This document shows, piece after piece, positions 45,576 through 57,240 of a DNA stretch of 64,000 nucleotides (positions within the stretch are counted from its first letter, which is position 1; every line of letters begins with the position of its first letter). The position numbers were made by a program, and so were the translations under genes. Source of the DNA: Acanthochlamys bracteata (taxonomy: Eukaryota; Streptophyta; Magnoliopsida; Pandanales; Velloziaceae); the NCBI GenBank assembly GCA_019914995.1, contig CM034134.1, forward strand, positions 2,064,145 to 2,128,144. The letters run 5' to 3'. The notes beneath the pieces were generated by a model, which saw only the letters and a list, made by a program, of their open reading frames with translations, was not told where the DNA came from and made no database searches.

Positions 45576-48500
45576 TCACATCTTCAGCTGTTTGATCTTT
45601 GTCCTCACGAACGATAATGGATCAAACATATTACAATGTAGAGATATTTGTACTACTCTCCAATCATTACCTATCATAGTATCTGGCATATAACACACTT
45701 GAGTAGTATGACTTGCAATTATAAATAGATCATTCACATACCATCTTTTCGCCACATTAATACAAATGAAATCGTCCCTTATTAGTATCGATTTCTTATG
45801 CTCAAGATCAAAGCATTCGCACTTCAGCAAGCATACACGATGATTCACAATATATTTTAACTCTATGATCTCAATAAGAACACCATAAAAAATAATTGAA
45901 TCATTCTTATATTCCCCTTCAATGTGTACACCAATGTTTTGAGTTGACATTATATTGTCACGCTCCTTAGTCACATACTTGATTAATTATACATTCATGA
46001 CATCTGCAAACACGTCAATCTAGATCATCGGAAAGTGTACGTACTTCAGTGCAAATTATTTTGTCATTTGCATGGCATAATTGTCTTATAAAAAATATCA
46101 TAGCATTCGAAAACAATTAGAAAAATTGGTTATTAAGATTCGTATTTAATTGATTTAATACACAGACCTTACTTTGGTTTTATACCATTCCGAAATTTCT
46201 CTTCTATGCCTCGTCTCATAAGCTTAGGGATTTTTCATCCTCATTAAATTTTCATTCTCCCTATCATAAATATTTCACATGAGTTAACATAATCAAAATA
46301 TTAGAAATAATCCGACATTAAGAAACTTACAATCACCAAGGATCCACTTCACTGTCGTTATAAAGGACGAACCATTTAGCATTCCAAAATTCGTCATGTT
46401 CTAAATAACTATACTGTATACCTCTAATTGGCCTAACTCTTTCTGAAAATACTGATAGTGAAATTGGTGACGCTTCATCTGCATCTGCATTCTTATCCCT
46501 CCTATTTGAAATGTTCTCTTCTCCTGTTAAATACGCTGAGCAGAAGTGCAAGCACTCTTTCACAAGATATGTCTTAAGAATTGATCCTTTCGGGAGAGCT
46601 TTATTAGGCACAACAGACTTAAACCTACTAATAGTTTTAAAAAGAACGTAGATGCAACATAATTAACAATTTGAAGAATTTTATTTTAAATAAATATATT
46701 TCATAAATTGTCACTAAACTCTCAATATGATACATCTATCGACACTGAATAGGACCAGCAACTTTGCTTCAAATGGCAACGTATGACCAGGTGCACCATA
46801 ATAATAAAAAATGGTCAGAGAATAAAATATTTCCATCTTACATAGGGTCAGCACTATGCTTTCTTGCAATTTCTCAAATATGCCCACTCTTAGCTCCTTC
46901 GAGTACAAAATTCTAAAGAATCAACTAAGCTCACTTATTGCATTTAGTACATCCTTATCCAAAAGACCACGCAATCCTACGAGCATAAGTCTTTGTAACA
47001 AAACATGATAATCATGAATTTTTATTCCAAACATCTTTCCATCTGTTGTTCCCACGTATCTTGATATATTACTTGCATATCCATTTAGAAAGTTGACTTG
47101 AGATATGAATTCATAGAATTCCCATCTTTCTTCCGTCCTTAAAAAATACTTTGTATATGGCTTCAAAATAGTATTTCCATCACGAATTAGATGTAACTCC
47201 TGACGTACATCTCATTGCCTCCTGATCCTCCCGAGCACTAATAGTGTTTCTTTGACTTGCCTTTCATATTCATCAAAGTTCCAAGAATACTTTCAACAAT
47301 ATTCTTTTCAATATGCATAACATTAAGATTATGATGTATCAGTAAGTGCTTCCAATAAGACAATTCCAAAATGTGATTTTCTTATTCCAATTCAAATGTT
47401 CAACTGGTCGTTTTCGTTTCTTTAGTGACTACGACTTCCCAAACTGTGTTCCAGTCACAATCTCCAATTGCAATAATATATCCTCTAGAGTCATATCTAC
47501 TAGCTTAACCTCCTCTTGGCCATGTTATTAAACTTTTTATTACTCTTTCTTAGACGGTGGTTGAGATATAAAACTTTTCGGTGATTCTTATAACATATTT
47601 TATTCTTAATGCTCTCTCAAGATGTGTTCTTATTACAAATTGGACATGCAAGTTTACTTTTCATGATCCATCCAAAAAGATCTCCATATGTTGGAAAGTC
47701 GCTGATAGTCTAAACGGCCGCAGCATGCATACTGAACATACTTTTAAAAACTGCATCAAATGTTTTAACACCCGGCTCCCACAAGTCCTTTAATTCATTT
47801 ATCAAAGACAATAAGAACACATCAAGATTTTTACTTGGTTGACTTGGGTTTGGAATTAATAATGATAATATGAAAAAGGAATCCTTCATACATATCCATG
47901 GTGGTAAGTTATATGGCGTTAGTATAACGAGCCACATGCTATATGGTTTGCTCATATACTTGAACGGAGTGAAACCATCGTCGACAAACCAAGCCGCACA
48001 TTGCGAGGACCCTTGGCAAATGAGCAAAATTTCTCATCTATATATTTTCTAGCATGGATCGGCTCCCATTCCAATCCAAGACCCCGCAACACTTTTTTAG
48101 CCTCATAATAAGATGGCAGGATTAAGTGGGCTTCAGACACCATATGACAAAATATTTTCAGGATATCATCAATAATCTTATTTGTTACTTGGTTATGCAA
48201 TTTCGCGTTAAGCATCCTCACGATGAATGATAGAAATGAAGGTCCATTACGACCCCCAATAGCGATTTTGGAACATTTCTTAGCAAGGTATTGAATCTAT
48301 CAAGTTGTTCATAATTATCAGCTTTTATGGGTGTATGTCCGTAGATCCCGACATCAACAAAGAAACTACTTTTAATATCTTGCAGCATTTCCAATAGTTC
48401 ATCATCATCATCACTGTCGACGTCTGCAATAGAAGCTTGTTCTAATCCTCTACTTGCTTGATTGTGAGTCTCTGGAAGTTTCTCTCCATGATTCAGCTAT

Positions 48501-48720
48501 GTGGTATACGTCAACATAACACCCTTTTTTATTAGGTGCATTTCAACCACTTCTCAAGTTTGCCAATATACATTCAAATAAAATCTACATGGGCATCGAA
48601 TTCTTTCTGTATTTCCTAAATGCTCACGAGCAAACTTCATAATTTGTTTAACTCCATCAATATACTCTCTATTTACTCTATTTCTAATTTTCATCCAACT
48701 CTTATCCATTCCTACAACAA
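45576..48720 (-). pseudogene. TNP2-type CACTA transposase pseudogene
   Basis: It would bind and cut CACTA ends in the nucleus. Minus-strand order: transposase-associated domain near 48715-48530 (MDKSWMKIRNRVNREYIDGV, then RIRCPCRFYLN); N-terminal TNP2 part at 48221-47952 (SEAHLILPSYYEAKKVLRGL); TNP2 core at 48027-47710 (DDGFTPFKYMSKPYSMW, VILTPYNLPPWICMKDSF, then DVFLLSLINELKDLWEPGVKT); DUF4218-like part at 47166-46714 (KIHDYHVLLQRLMLVGLRGL, PFEAKLL); linker at 46611-46333; DUF4216-like part at 45974-45576 (TQNIGVHIEGEYKNDSIIFYG, AKRWYVNDLFI). The pieces lie in several frames, so multiple frameshifts and stops, or introns for some breaks, separate them. Not functional. Confidence 0.88.
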
Positions 48721-49004
48721 GATATATACATAGATCTACTTAATTAGTTGATTTATTTATTTCAAAATTAATTTTATTCATAATTGAAGAAACATTAACA
48801 TATATACAATAAAAGAAATATTAACATCCTACCAACAAAATTAATTTCTCCATCGTCATAAATTTCGTACAAGATTACTTAAACATTACTATTAATTATA
48901 AATTTATAAAATTTGTTTATAATTAACTATTATATATTTTAAAATTAATTTTAGTAAAATAAATAATTTTAAAATCAAATTTAATAAAATTACCTAAAAT
49001 CGGC

Positions 49005-49237
49005 GGCAATGGCGTTAGAGCACAAGAAGAACCGACGCAGGCAGAGGCAGCACTAGGCTGGAGCGAGAGGCAGTGAGGCGAGATTGGCTCAATGAGGCTA
49101 ACAGTGGTGGCAGTAGAGCCGGATACGATTGGAGGCGGTAGGAGCAGCAAATTCGGCAGATTTAGCAGTAGACTGGCGCGGCAACGAAAACCGTCGAAAG
49201 AGGGGGGGAAGGGGGAGGGGTGGTGTGGGGTTAGAGG
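49005..49237 (-). promoter_or_regulatory. GC-rich leader of CACTA 2b (part 1)
   Basis: An abrupt purine/GC-rich block (CCTCC/CCGCC-rich on the minus strand) about 300 bp upstream of the transposase start. It continues at 54611-54670 after the hAT insertion. It matches in position and style the leaders at 14692-14945 and 61315-61515. Confidence 0.45.
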
Positions 49238-49879
49238 CACAGTTGTAAAACCCAACCTGGCAGTCGACCCGGATTTGAGTCCGGGTCAACGGGTTGCGGG
49301 TCAACCAGCCAGGTAGACGGGTTGACCCGCCGGGTCAGAATTAGCAATATAACGTTGACCCGCCGGGTCAGAACTAGCAATATAACAACATCAGCCAATA
49401 GGCAATAACTGGCCAGACAAAATGTAATACGTAATGCAAAATAGAGGAACATTCTTACAACACAAATTTGGCCACCAATACAGTAAAAATTTGGCTCCAT
49501 TTCAAATTCATATAACAAAGCATTAGTAGCCAATTCAAATAACAGTCACACATTAGTTAACATGTTAAAAATTTGAAATTTAATGATGTAATACAACACA
49601 TGTTTAACACACATTACACTGAAATTTGAAAACAAGTCCAATCCAAACAAGCATCTTACTTTCAATATATTACATATACCAGCCTAGCTTCAAGAGGCAA
49701 GTATTACAATATGCACCAGTCATCTTGCTGCCCAGTATGACAGCATCCCTCTACAAACACTTTCTCATTTGCAGAAAATCTGATACTCTTTCTTTCCTTT
49801 TTCAAGATCATTCACCTGCATGTTAGTGCAAACAACTAGATTATTCCTACAGCTACAAGCTACTACTACAATTGATGCA

Positions 49880-50065
49880 ATGCATAGTCCTAGCAGATAG
49901 TGAAGGCAAGCAGGCAGGGAGACAAGTAGGCTTGTAGGCAGGCATGGAGGCAAGCAGGCTTGTAAGCAGCCAGGAAGACCAGCAAGTAAGAAAGAAGGCA
50001 CAGAAAGCATGCAGAGAGTCAAGTAGGCCAGTAAGCAAGCAAGAAAGCAAGAAGTCAGTGTAGGC
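49880..50065. repeat. AGCAAGCAGGC-type simple repeat
   Basis: Degenerate repeats of AAGCAGGC, AAGTAGGC and GTAGGCAGGC fill about 180 bp. The Leu/Pro/Ser/Cys-rich frames on the minus strand (50163-49765, 50110-49853) read through this repeat and are not genes. Confidence 0.7.
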
Positions 50066-50299
50066 ACTAGGCAGATGCCAAGAGCACAGACAGATTTTAT
50101 AAGATACCACTTATCATAAGCACGTTTGCTGCTCTTGTCAAATTTCTTCCAATACTCTTTCATATAATCACCAGTTAGTTAAATGAATCGTTTTTTAAAT
50201 TCCTACAGTAACGAACAGGTTCACTTCTCAATCTCAAGAACAAAACAAATTTCAAAGTTTAACTTTAAACAAGTGATCCAAACTGGCTAACAAAAAAAA

Positions 50300-51250
50300 A
50301 TTCATCGCCAAAGAAAAAAAAAAATCCAAATTCCAAACCGTGCCGCGAAGAATAAAGTTTCAATACTTGGCGGCGAAGAAAAAAAAATTCTAGCCACCAA
50401 AGAAGAAAAAAATCATCATCGCCGAAGAAAAAAAAAAATCCATACTAACTAGCAAGAAAAAATCCTTAATCCAAACTGGCTAGCCAGTAAGAAAAAATCC
50501 ATACTGGCTAGCCAAAAAAAAATACATATTGACTGGCCAGTAAGAAAAAATCCAAACTGGCTGGCCAGCAACAAAATTTTCATACTGGCTGGCTAGTAAA
50601 AAAATTTCTATACTTACCGGGCGTGACAAATTCCATCTAGTGCCAAAGAAGAAAATTTCTATCTTGGTGCCAAAGAAGAAAATTCCATCTTGGCTAGGCG
50701 TGAAGAAAAAATCGTCTTGGCCAGAAGAATAAATCCGTACTGGCCAACAAGAAAAAATCCAAACTGGCCAGCAAGAAAAAAATCATATTAGCTGGCCAGA
50801 AAGAAATAAAATCCAGACTTGCCACCAAGAAAAAATCCAAACTGGCTGGCCAACAAGAAAAAATCCATACTGGCTAGCTAGCAAGAAAATTCCGTGCTGG
50901 CTGACCAGCAAAAAAAAATCCATACTGGCCAGCAAAAAAAATACCAAACTGGCAAGCAAGAAAAAATCCAAACTGGCTGGCAAGTAAGAAAAAATCCATA
51001 CTGGCCAGCAATAAATTAAAAAAAAAACAACCACAACACTAAGAACAAAACAAACTTCAAAGTTCAAACAAGTAATCGGAACTAGCAAGCAAGAAAATTC
51101 ATACTGGCCAACAAGAAAAATCCAACTTGGTCAAGTTTTAAGAAAAAATTTTCATCTTGGGTGGCAAAGAAGAAAATTTCCATCTTGACCACCAAAAGAA
51201 AAAAAAAATTTTCATCTTGTGAATAAGAAAAAATCCTTCGCCGTGAAGGA
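50300..51250. repeat. Repeat zone of hAT copy 2 (TACTGGCTGGCCAGCAAG units)
   Basis: Some twenty units of the form AAAAATCCATACTGGCTGGCC-AGCAAG, with spacing of about 30-45 bp, mirror the GCTGGCAGCAAGAAAAA units of copy 1. They are less regular than the 66-bp array there. Confidence 0.75.
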
Positions 51251-51529
51251 AAAAAAAAACCACAACACTAAGATATCTTTTAGGCCATATAAACAAGAGT
51301 TATTTCTAGATTCATGCTTATAGAGATGCATATAAAGACTGAATATAGGATCATTTTTAAAAAATAAAATACTTAACATATTCACATGCCAGGTTAGGGA
51401 GCTGAACTCTCAGATAAACCTATGCTCATCACCTTCCTCTTCATTCTCCTCATCACCAAGATCATCAAGGTTCAATTCAGGTTCAGTAGGTAAAAAATAA
51501 TTTCATTTCAAAAGTTAGAATCCTAAATT

Positions 51530-53965
51530 AAGTTAATTGACCATCTAATATTATAATTAAATACCAAAGAAAAAACACCAACATTAATGGGTTTCTTTTG
51601 AATGGACCATGCTTCTAATTGTTTGTAAAATACATCTAGCTCTTCATTAGTGAAAATGGAGGGCTCATCTATGATTATCCAATCATCATTGTTACTAAAT
51701 TCTTTAACATCCATAAGGTCTTAGTTTTAACCCTTGAAATAATGCCTAATATGTAAATACAATTCATTAGAAAAAACATATAGAAGTATGAACTATAAAA
51801 ATCAATAATAAAAAAGATAGAAAAAGTATTACGTTTATCTCAATCTCAAGTTACAATGAACATACTCAAGATCATTAAACCATTAATGCTCCAATCTATT
51901 CCTTTTATTAGAATATAAATACTCAAATATGCTCTAATCCTCACGCAACATAAAGAACTACATGTTTGGCTTAAAACACGAATGACCAATTTTTGTAGAT
52001 TTTTAGCACTATTTTCATATAAAATCGACCATTCATCTATAAAAATATAAAAGTGTTTGACAATAAGACTTTTTAAAAAAATTAGTTGTACAAAACAATA
52101 TAATAATCAACTACCTGAGGTTATTGTTTGAAGATTAGCTATAGCAAAAATACGTCTAAAGTCTTTTTCTGTATTTTTAAATAGCTTCATCTTATCAGTT
52201 AGTTTACTGATCATTTCAAAATCTCCAAAATCGTACTTCTTTATAACATTAAGAACTACCAAAATAGTAGAATTTATCTTTTCAGAGAAAGAGTTGTCAT
52301 ACTGATAACAAGGATTGAACTAATAACCAGCCGAATGTAAAGTTTTACTAACTAATGATCCCATCTATTACTAATAATGTTGAGGTACGGTGTAACTCTT
52401 TCCTTTCTCTTGAATCTCCTCATGGTTTCAGCTTTAGCACTATGAATAGCATCAAACAAGTAACCCATGTAAGGCCTGTCATCACTATCAACAATGCGAA
52501 GAACTCAAACTAGAGGAGCAGTAAATTTTACTATATTTGCACACTCCGTCCAAAATGAAGGTGTTAGAACATCATTTACAAATTTTTTCCCCTACTATTC
52601 TTAGCATAAGATGAGGTTATCCATTCTCTTGATGTTACCATAGATCTTAAACTATTCTTGTGAGTTAATATAATTTACAAGATTATAAACCTAGTAGCAA
52701 AACAAATTGGTGCTGGTTTAATTATCTCTTTCCCACATGTAAATTTTCTAAACAAATGCAAAGGAAAATAATAATTATGAACATATTTGGTAATTCTAGA
52801 TGCATGAGCCACCAAGTTACTAACTTCATCTAGGTTGCCAAAATCATGAAACATCAAGTTAATACAGTGTGCACCACAAGGTGACCAAAATAAACCTCTA
52901 AACTATTGCTCCAATAGTCTACCAGCAGCAACATAATAGTAGCATTATAAGTGATAAAATGAACCACATTCTCAACACTCATATACAAGACAATTTCTCT
53001 AAATAGCATGTATAACATCTCAGGAGTTTTTGAAGCATTAGATGCATCGACAAATTTGAGAAAATGGTATCTTTTGGGCAATAAACTAGGAAATTGATGA
53101 GGGTTCATCTGTTTTGGTCTGTCCATCCATCGGCCATAATACTACATCCTGTCTTCTTCCATGCATCACGATAGCTCTCAACATAACGCCTTGTCTCCTC
53201 CACATTCTTATTCAATTAAAAATTTCGAAAACTATAATAGCGAGGAGCTTTATAACCTGCACCCTTACTAGCAGTAGCATCTACCATATGTTGAAAATAT
53301 ATGGAGTTAACGGCGTTAAAAGGTATGCATGCATCAATCATCCACTTAGATATAGCAATTCCACATCTTTCTATGGCCTCCTTATTTTGCAAGACACTCT
53401 TTAAAGTGGGTTTTGCACTAGGAGTGGTTCTCGGTATAAAGTAAGAATCCATAAGCATTACCTCTTTTCCTTTTGCAGCTGCATGCTTTTCTCTACCCAT
53501 ATTACCCTCTGCAATTTCTGATCCTGTTGATGTGCCTTTTTCTATCTGATTATCTCCACTGAATCTATTGTAAGCTTGCTCCTCATATTCTCTACGGTGT
53601 TGGCTAAACAGATTCTACTCATCTAACATTTCTTCATGTCTTCTCTTTCTGGAAGCAAAATCATCAATATTTAGCTTCATTTGATAGCGAACATCAACTG
53701 GAACGGCCTTGCAAGCTCCAACATCTCCTTTGACTCCAGCTAAGTGTTGTTTAAATCTATTAATGCCACCTCTAGCAAAGGTTCGCGAACAGTAGCTGCA
53801 TACCAATTTGCTTTTTTTCTTACTGGCACTGATTTCGGCAAGTCTGCAATGACTCCAAGCAGGACCAGTTTTTTGCTTTGAAGAATTTTGTGTTTGTGGA
53901 ATTGTTGAGGATTGCTGGGTAGACTCCGTCGAAGGGTTGGAAGGATTCGAACCAATCCCAGACAT
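51530..53965 (-). pseudogene. hAT transposase pseudogene (copy 2)
   Basis: The start ATG at 53965 gives MSGIGSNPSNPSTES, followed by a BED finger with its ligands present (CSYCSRTFARGG, then H and C in FKQHLAGVKGDVGAC). The frame stays open to 53615 (DFASRKRRHEEMLDE), meets a stop, and continues in the same frame through the DUF659 start at 53500-53216 (AISKWMIDACIPFNAVN). After another stop and a shift it continues in pieces: 53126-52854, 52857-52675, and about 52440-52330 (FKRKERVTPYLNIISNRWD). The acidic tail MDVKEFSNNDDWIIIDEPSI lies at 51714-51523. It is better preserved at the N terminus than copy 1 and more decayed further on. Confidence 0.87.
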
Positions 53966-53969
53966 TGGT

Positions 53970-54330
53970 TGGCCGGCGAATAGAATGAGCAGAGCAACTA
54001 GTACGGTAAGCAGAATCGAGCAGCGAATCCCGACCGGACGAAGAGACTGGCGCTCAAGTAAATTAGGGCCCGGACTTCGTAGCTGCGAGCTGTGATTAAA
54101 CTTGAGCACCAACAGCGTGACATCAGAGGACTGGAGTTGGCGTAGCAGCGACGATCGAGCTCAGACGAAGTGGGGATGGAGCCACGGCCGTAGAAAGAAA
54201 GGAAAAGAGGAACCAATGTGATGTTAGAGGAGTGGAGCTGGCGTAGCAGCGGAGATCAAGTCCGATGAAACGGCGACCGAGAGCTCAGACGAACGGGATT
54301 GAGAAACAGCCAAAGAAAAAATGGGAAAGA
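53970..54330 (-). promoter_or_regulatory. Leader/promoter region of hAT copy 2
   Basis: GC-richer sequence upstream of the transposase ATG contains a short internal direct repeat: the GTGACATCAGAGGACTGGAG and GTGATGTTAGAGGAGTGGAG words at about 54117 and 54219 are each followed by a TGGCGTAGCAGCG-like word. No TATA box was located. Role inferred from position. Confidence 0.4.
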
Positions 54331-54618
54331 GGAAAAAAATGCATTCGTTACAGTAAGCCTGCTCGTGTTGGTGAAACGATAAGGCAACACTTGAGTCTAG
54401 CTTTAGATTTTAGGTTAACCTAACATAGTACATCTTAATATTAAATTTTTTCAAATTTCAGTTGACCCGTTCAGCCGAGTCAACGGTTTAACCGTGAACC
54501 ATCCGGGTCAACTACATTAGCGGGTTTATTACTAACCTGGACCGGTTTGCGCGCCGAGTCGACGATTTCCGGTTCGACCCAAGCGGGCCGGTCCGGTTTT
54601 TATAACTATGGTTAGAGG

Positions 54619-56337
54619 GGTGGATGGAGGGAAATTGAATACATCTTTTGAAGGGGGGAGCTAGCAGGTAGACCAAAGTAATAAAGACTTTATTACTTTG
54701 GTATTAGGGACCAAACTTGAAGTTAGTCCGTAAAAATTTTATATTAATTAATAAAAAAATTTTATTAACATCTAACCAACCACAGATATTCTATATCTAA
54801 TGATATTACTATTTAAATAAAACTTTACCACATTTGGATGTATTTTAGCGTTATGATTTAATCCTACAATTTATTAAATCAAATACGTCCATCCATAATA
54901 TATTATGATAAAACATAAAACTATCATTTAAATAAAATTAAAAATTTGCTAACATGATATGTAAAAAATATAAATCACATCAAATGGCTTAGATTTTACT
55001 AAATAAATACTTACTAGTTATTTTAATATTCTTATTTTATAAGGTAATAAGGACCAACATGATGCTGGTCCCTATTACCAACTAATAACGACCGTAAAAT
55101 TACATGGTCGCTGATGCTCCCTAACAGCCAGATGTGGAACCCAGTCTTAATTATCATAACATTAGGGACCAACTTAGACAATGGTCCCTATTACTCAAAT
55201 AACTTAAATTAATTAGATAAAAGTTATTTAGTAAAATATAAACCGTTTGATATGACTTATACTTTTCATATATCTTGTTGGCAAACTTTTAGATTATTCA
55301 AATAATATTTTTTGCTCCATCACAACAAATAATCGATTGACGTATACGATTGAACAATTTATACAATTGAAATCAAAGTATTAACTTCTGTCCAAATGTG
55401 ATAAACTTTTGTGTGAAAAATAATATTATAGTATTTAATATATCCAATCGTTTAGATAATCAATTTAAAATATAAAATTAGATTATTTGCTTAATAGTAT
55501 AATGGAAGAGTATAAGTATCATGTTCATACTCTAACTCGTCATATCGTTACTTGCTCATTTACTCAATTCACATAATCGTAAGAATAAAATGAAGATCTA
55601 TATCGTTGAATACATTATATATTGTAACATTATTGTTCACAAAAAGTTTAATCAAGTTTGTATATAACCTATTGCTCTAATGCATGCTAATAAATTATTG
55701 ATCATATACGTTCACCATTTTTTATTTTGATTGAGCACAAAACATCGTCCAATTGATCTACTTTGGTCACTATTATGTATGAAAAATATAAATAACATCC
55801 AACAGTTTAGATTTTGATAAATAAACTTTATAAATTAATTTTAATTTATTATTTTTTGTCATTAGCGACCAACAAACGTCTTATAGTCGCTATTACTAAT
55901 AAATAGTGACCACAACGTAAGACAGCCGTTGTTGTCCTACAGCATTTGCGATTGGTAACAATAACAATCGATGTTGTTACAAGTAATAGCGCCGATCAAC
56001 ACCAGTCGCTATTACCTTGAACTAATCGCGACTAGCTACACTTCTTGGTTGATATTTATTGTATAACAGCGACTAGGTTTATAGTAGTCGCCAATATGGA
56101 TAAATAGTGATCGGTTGTAAATGGTCGTGAATACAGTAGTAGCTAATGCTAGAATTATGTCGATTGGCGACTCAAAACAGTCACTGATGCATAAATATAT
56201 GCGACTACCTATAGCTCTGGTCGCTGTTTCGCTTATATGAGCGACCCTTATTATGGTAGTCGCTATTTGGCTTCGGTTGTGATGGAGTTTCTTCAATCGC
56301 TAAGTAGCAGGTTGCTAATGACCTATTTTCTCGTAGC
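54619..56337 (-). repeat. 5' region of CACTA 2b: leader end, modules, arrays
   Basis: Going from the outer end: array 56330-55860 (many AGCGACC/GGTCGC words), palindromic module 55850-55197 (GACGTATACGATTGAAC on the left mirrored by CATATACGTTCACC on the right), array 55190-55020 using GGGACCAA words as well, partial module 55020-54735, short array near 54700, and the last 50 bases of the GC-rich leader. The frame at 56296-56036 is an array artefact. Confidence 0.65.
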
Positions 56338-57237
56338 GTGGATGCATACGATTTAACAATTTATAAGACTAAATCGAAGAACTATAATATATCCGATTGT
56401 ATGAATTTTGTTTAAATAGTACTGTTGTCATATAGAATTCATCTAACGGTTTAGATACTACATTTGAAATGTTAAATGACATTGTTTGAGTAATTAGTAT
56501 AAAGGAAGAGCATAAATACTATGCTAGTACCTAAGTTAACATATTATTCTCAACTCGTTCACTCAACTTGCACAATTGTAAGAACCGAATGGAGATATAA
56601 ACCATTAGATATATCCTATACTATAATATTAGTGTTCACAAAAAAATTTAATAATTTGAATGTATTTTGGTGTTACGTTTTATTCCTATATGTCCATAAA
56701 TCATTTGTTGTGATAGGCATAAAATATCATCCAAATTATCTCAAACTTTGCCAACATTATGTAGAGAAAGTGTAAGAATCAAACGGTTTAGATTTTATCA
56801 AATAAAATTTTATTATTTAATTTGAAATTTTTTATTTTTAAAATAATAGGGACCATACTGCAAATTGTTTCCTATCCTAAGGAAATAGCGATCAAGTCTT
56901 AACTGGTGAGTATTGCCCTTAGGTAATAGTGACCAGTGTTCAACCTGGTCACTATTATAGAGGAATTAGTGACCATTTAAGCCATGGTCGCTATTGATGA
57001 AAGCATTGGCAACCTTACTGCTATTCCAATTGCTATTGATTATTGGTCGGTTGCTATTGCATGGTCTTTAACAACTGGTCACTGTTTTCACAGCATATAC
57101 GACCATTTTCGTGTTTTGGTCGCTAATAGCTTGTTAGTAGCGATCGGTGTTTGTTTGGTCGCTGTTGTATGTCATTATCTACCAACTTTAGTTGGTCACT
57201 AATACATTGTTCCCAAATAAAATTTTTTCTTATAGTG
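56338..57237. repeat. Right part of CACTA 2a: module remainder, array, terminus
   Basis: It resumes the module broken at 42330 (GATGCATACGATTTAACAAT), runs to about 56830, then has an array of AGCGACC/TGGTCGCT words to 57200 and the inverted terminus TTTTTTCTTATAGTG. The frames at 56521-56775 and 56984-57202 are not genes. Confidence 0.7.
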
Positions 57238-57240
57238 AAG

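Larger units (their letters stand above)
49238..54610 (-). mobile_element. hAT transposon, copy 2 (5.4 kb, decayed)
   Basis: A perfect 8-bp duplication GTTAGAGG lies at 49230-49237 and 54611-54618. The left end is CACAGTTGTAAAACCC; the right end reverse-complemented is CATAGTTATAAAAACC. Subterminal zones are packed with GGGTCAAC/GTTGACCC words. The minus-strand transposase is at about 53965-51530, and the A-rich repeat zone downstream at 50300-51250. Same family as 4270-9968. It landed in the leader of CACTA 2b, making it the youngest layer of this nest. Confidence 0.92.
42331..56337 (-). mobile_element. CACTA element 2b with TNP2 transposase (carries hAT copy 2)
   Basis: Termini are CACTTCAAGAGAAGA at 42331 and, reverse-complemented at the other end, roughly CGCTACGAGAAAATAG near 56337. 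The flanks fit a 3-bp TTG-like duplication, now imperfect. Subterminal AGCGACC/GGTCGC arrays lie at 42340-42840 and 55860-56330. Minus-strand order from 56.3 kb downwards: array, palindromic module (55850-55197), array, partial module, GC-rich leader (54670-54611 plus 49237-49005), TNP2 transposase (48720-45576), second-protein remnant (45318 to about 44500), tandem repeats, array. Without the 5.4-kb hAT it is about 8.6 kb, a normal size for an autonomous CACTA. Decayed. Confidence 0.75.
41245..57237. mobile_element. CACTA element 2a (outer, non-autonomous), split by 2b
   Basis: The right end reverse-complemented reads CACTATAAGAAAAAATTT, ending at 57237. The left terminus is not preserved; the first AGCGG/TGGTCGCT words appear from about 41260. 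AGCGACC arrays at 41260-41390, 42045-42190 and 56840-57200 alternate with AT-rich modules. The module starting at 42205 breaks off at 42330 and resumes at 56338: the joined order AATAAATAGTTGATTG then GATGCATACGATTTAAC matches the uninterrupted copy at 41545-41575. The intervening 14 kb is therefore a later insertion. No transposase of its own. Confidence 0.7.

Noticed and set aside
49765-50163. 132-codon minus-strand frame rich in Leu, Cys and Pro
   Set aside because: It reads through the AGCAAGCAGGC simple repeat inside hAT copy 2.
50783-51088. 101-codon minus-strand frame with FFLLAS-type repeats, looking like a membrane protein
   Set aside because: It is a translation of the A-rich CTGGCC repeat zone of the hAT element; the hydrophobic residues come from poly-T on that strand.
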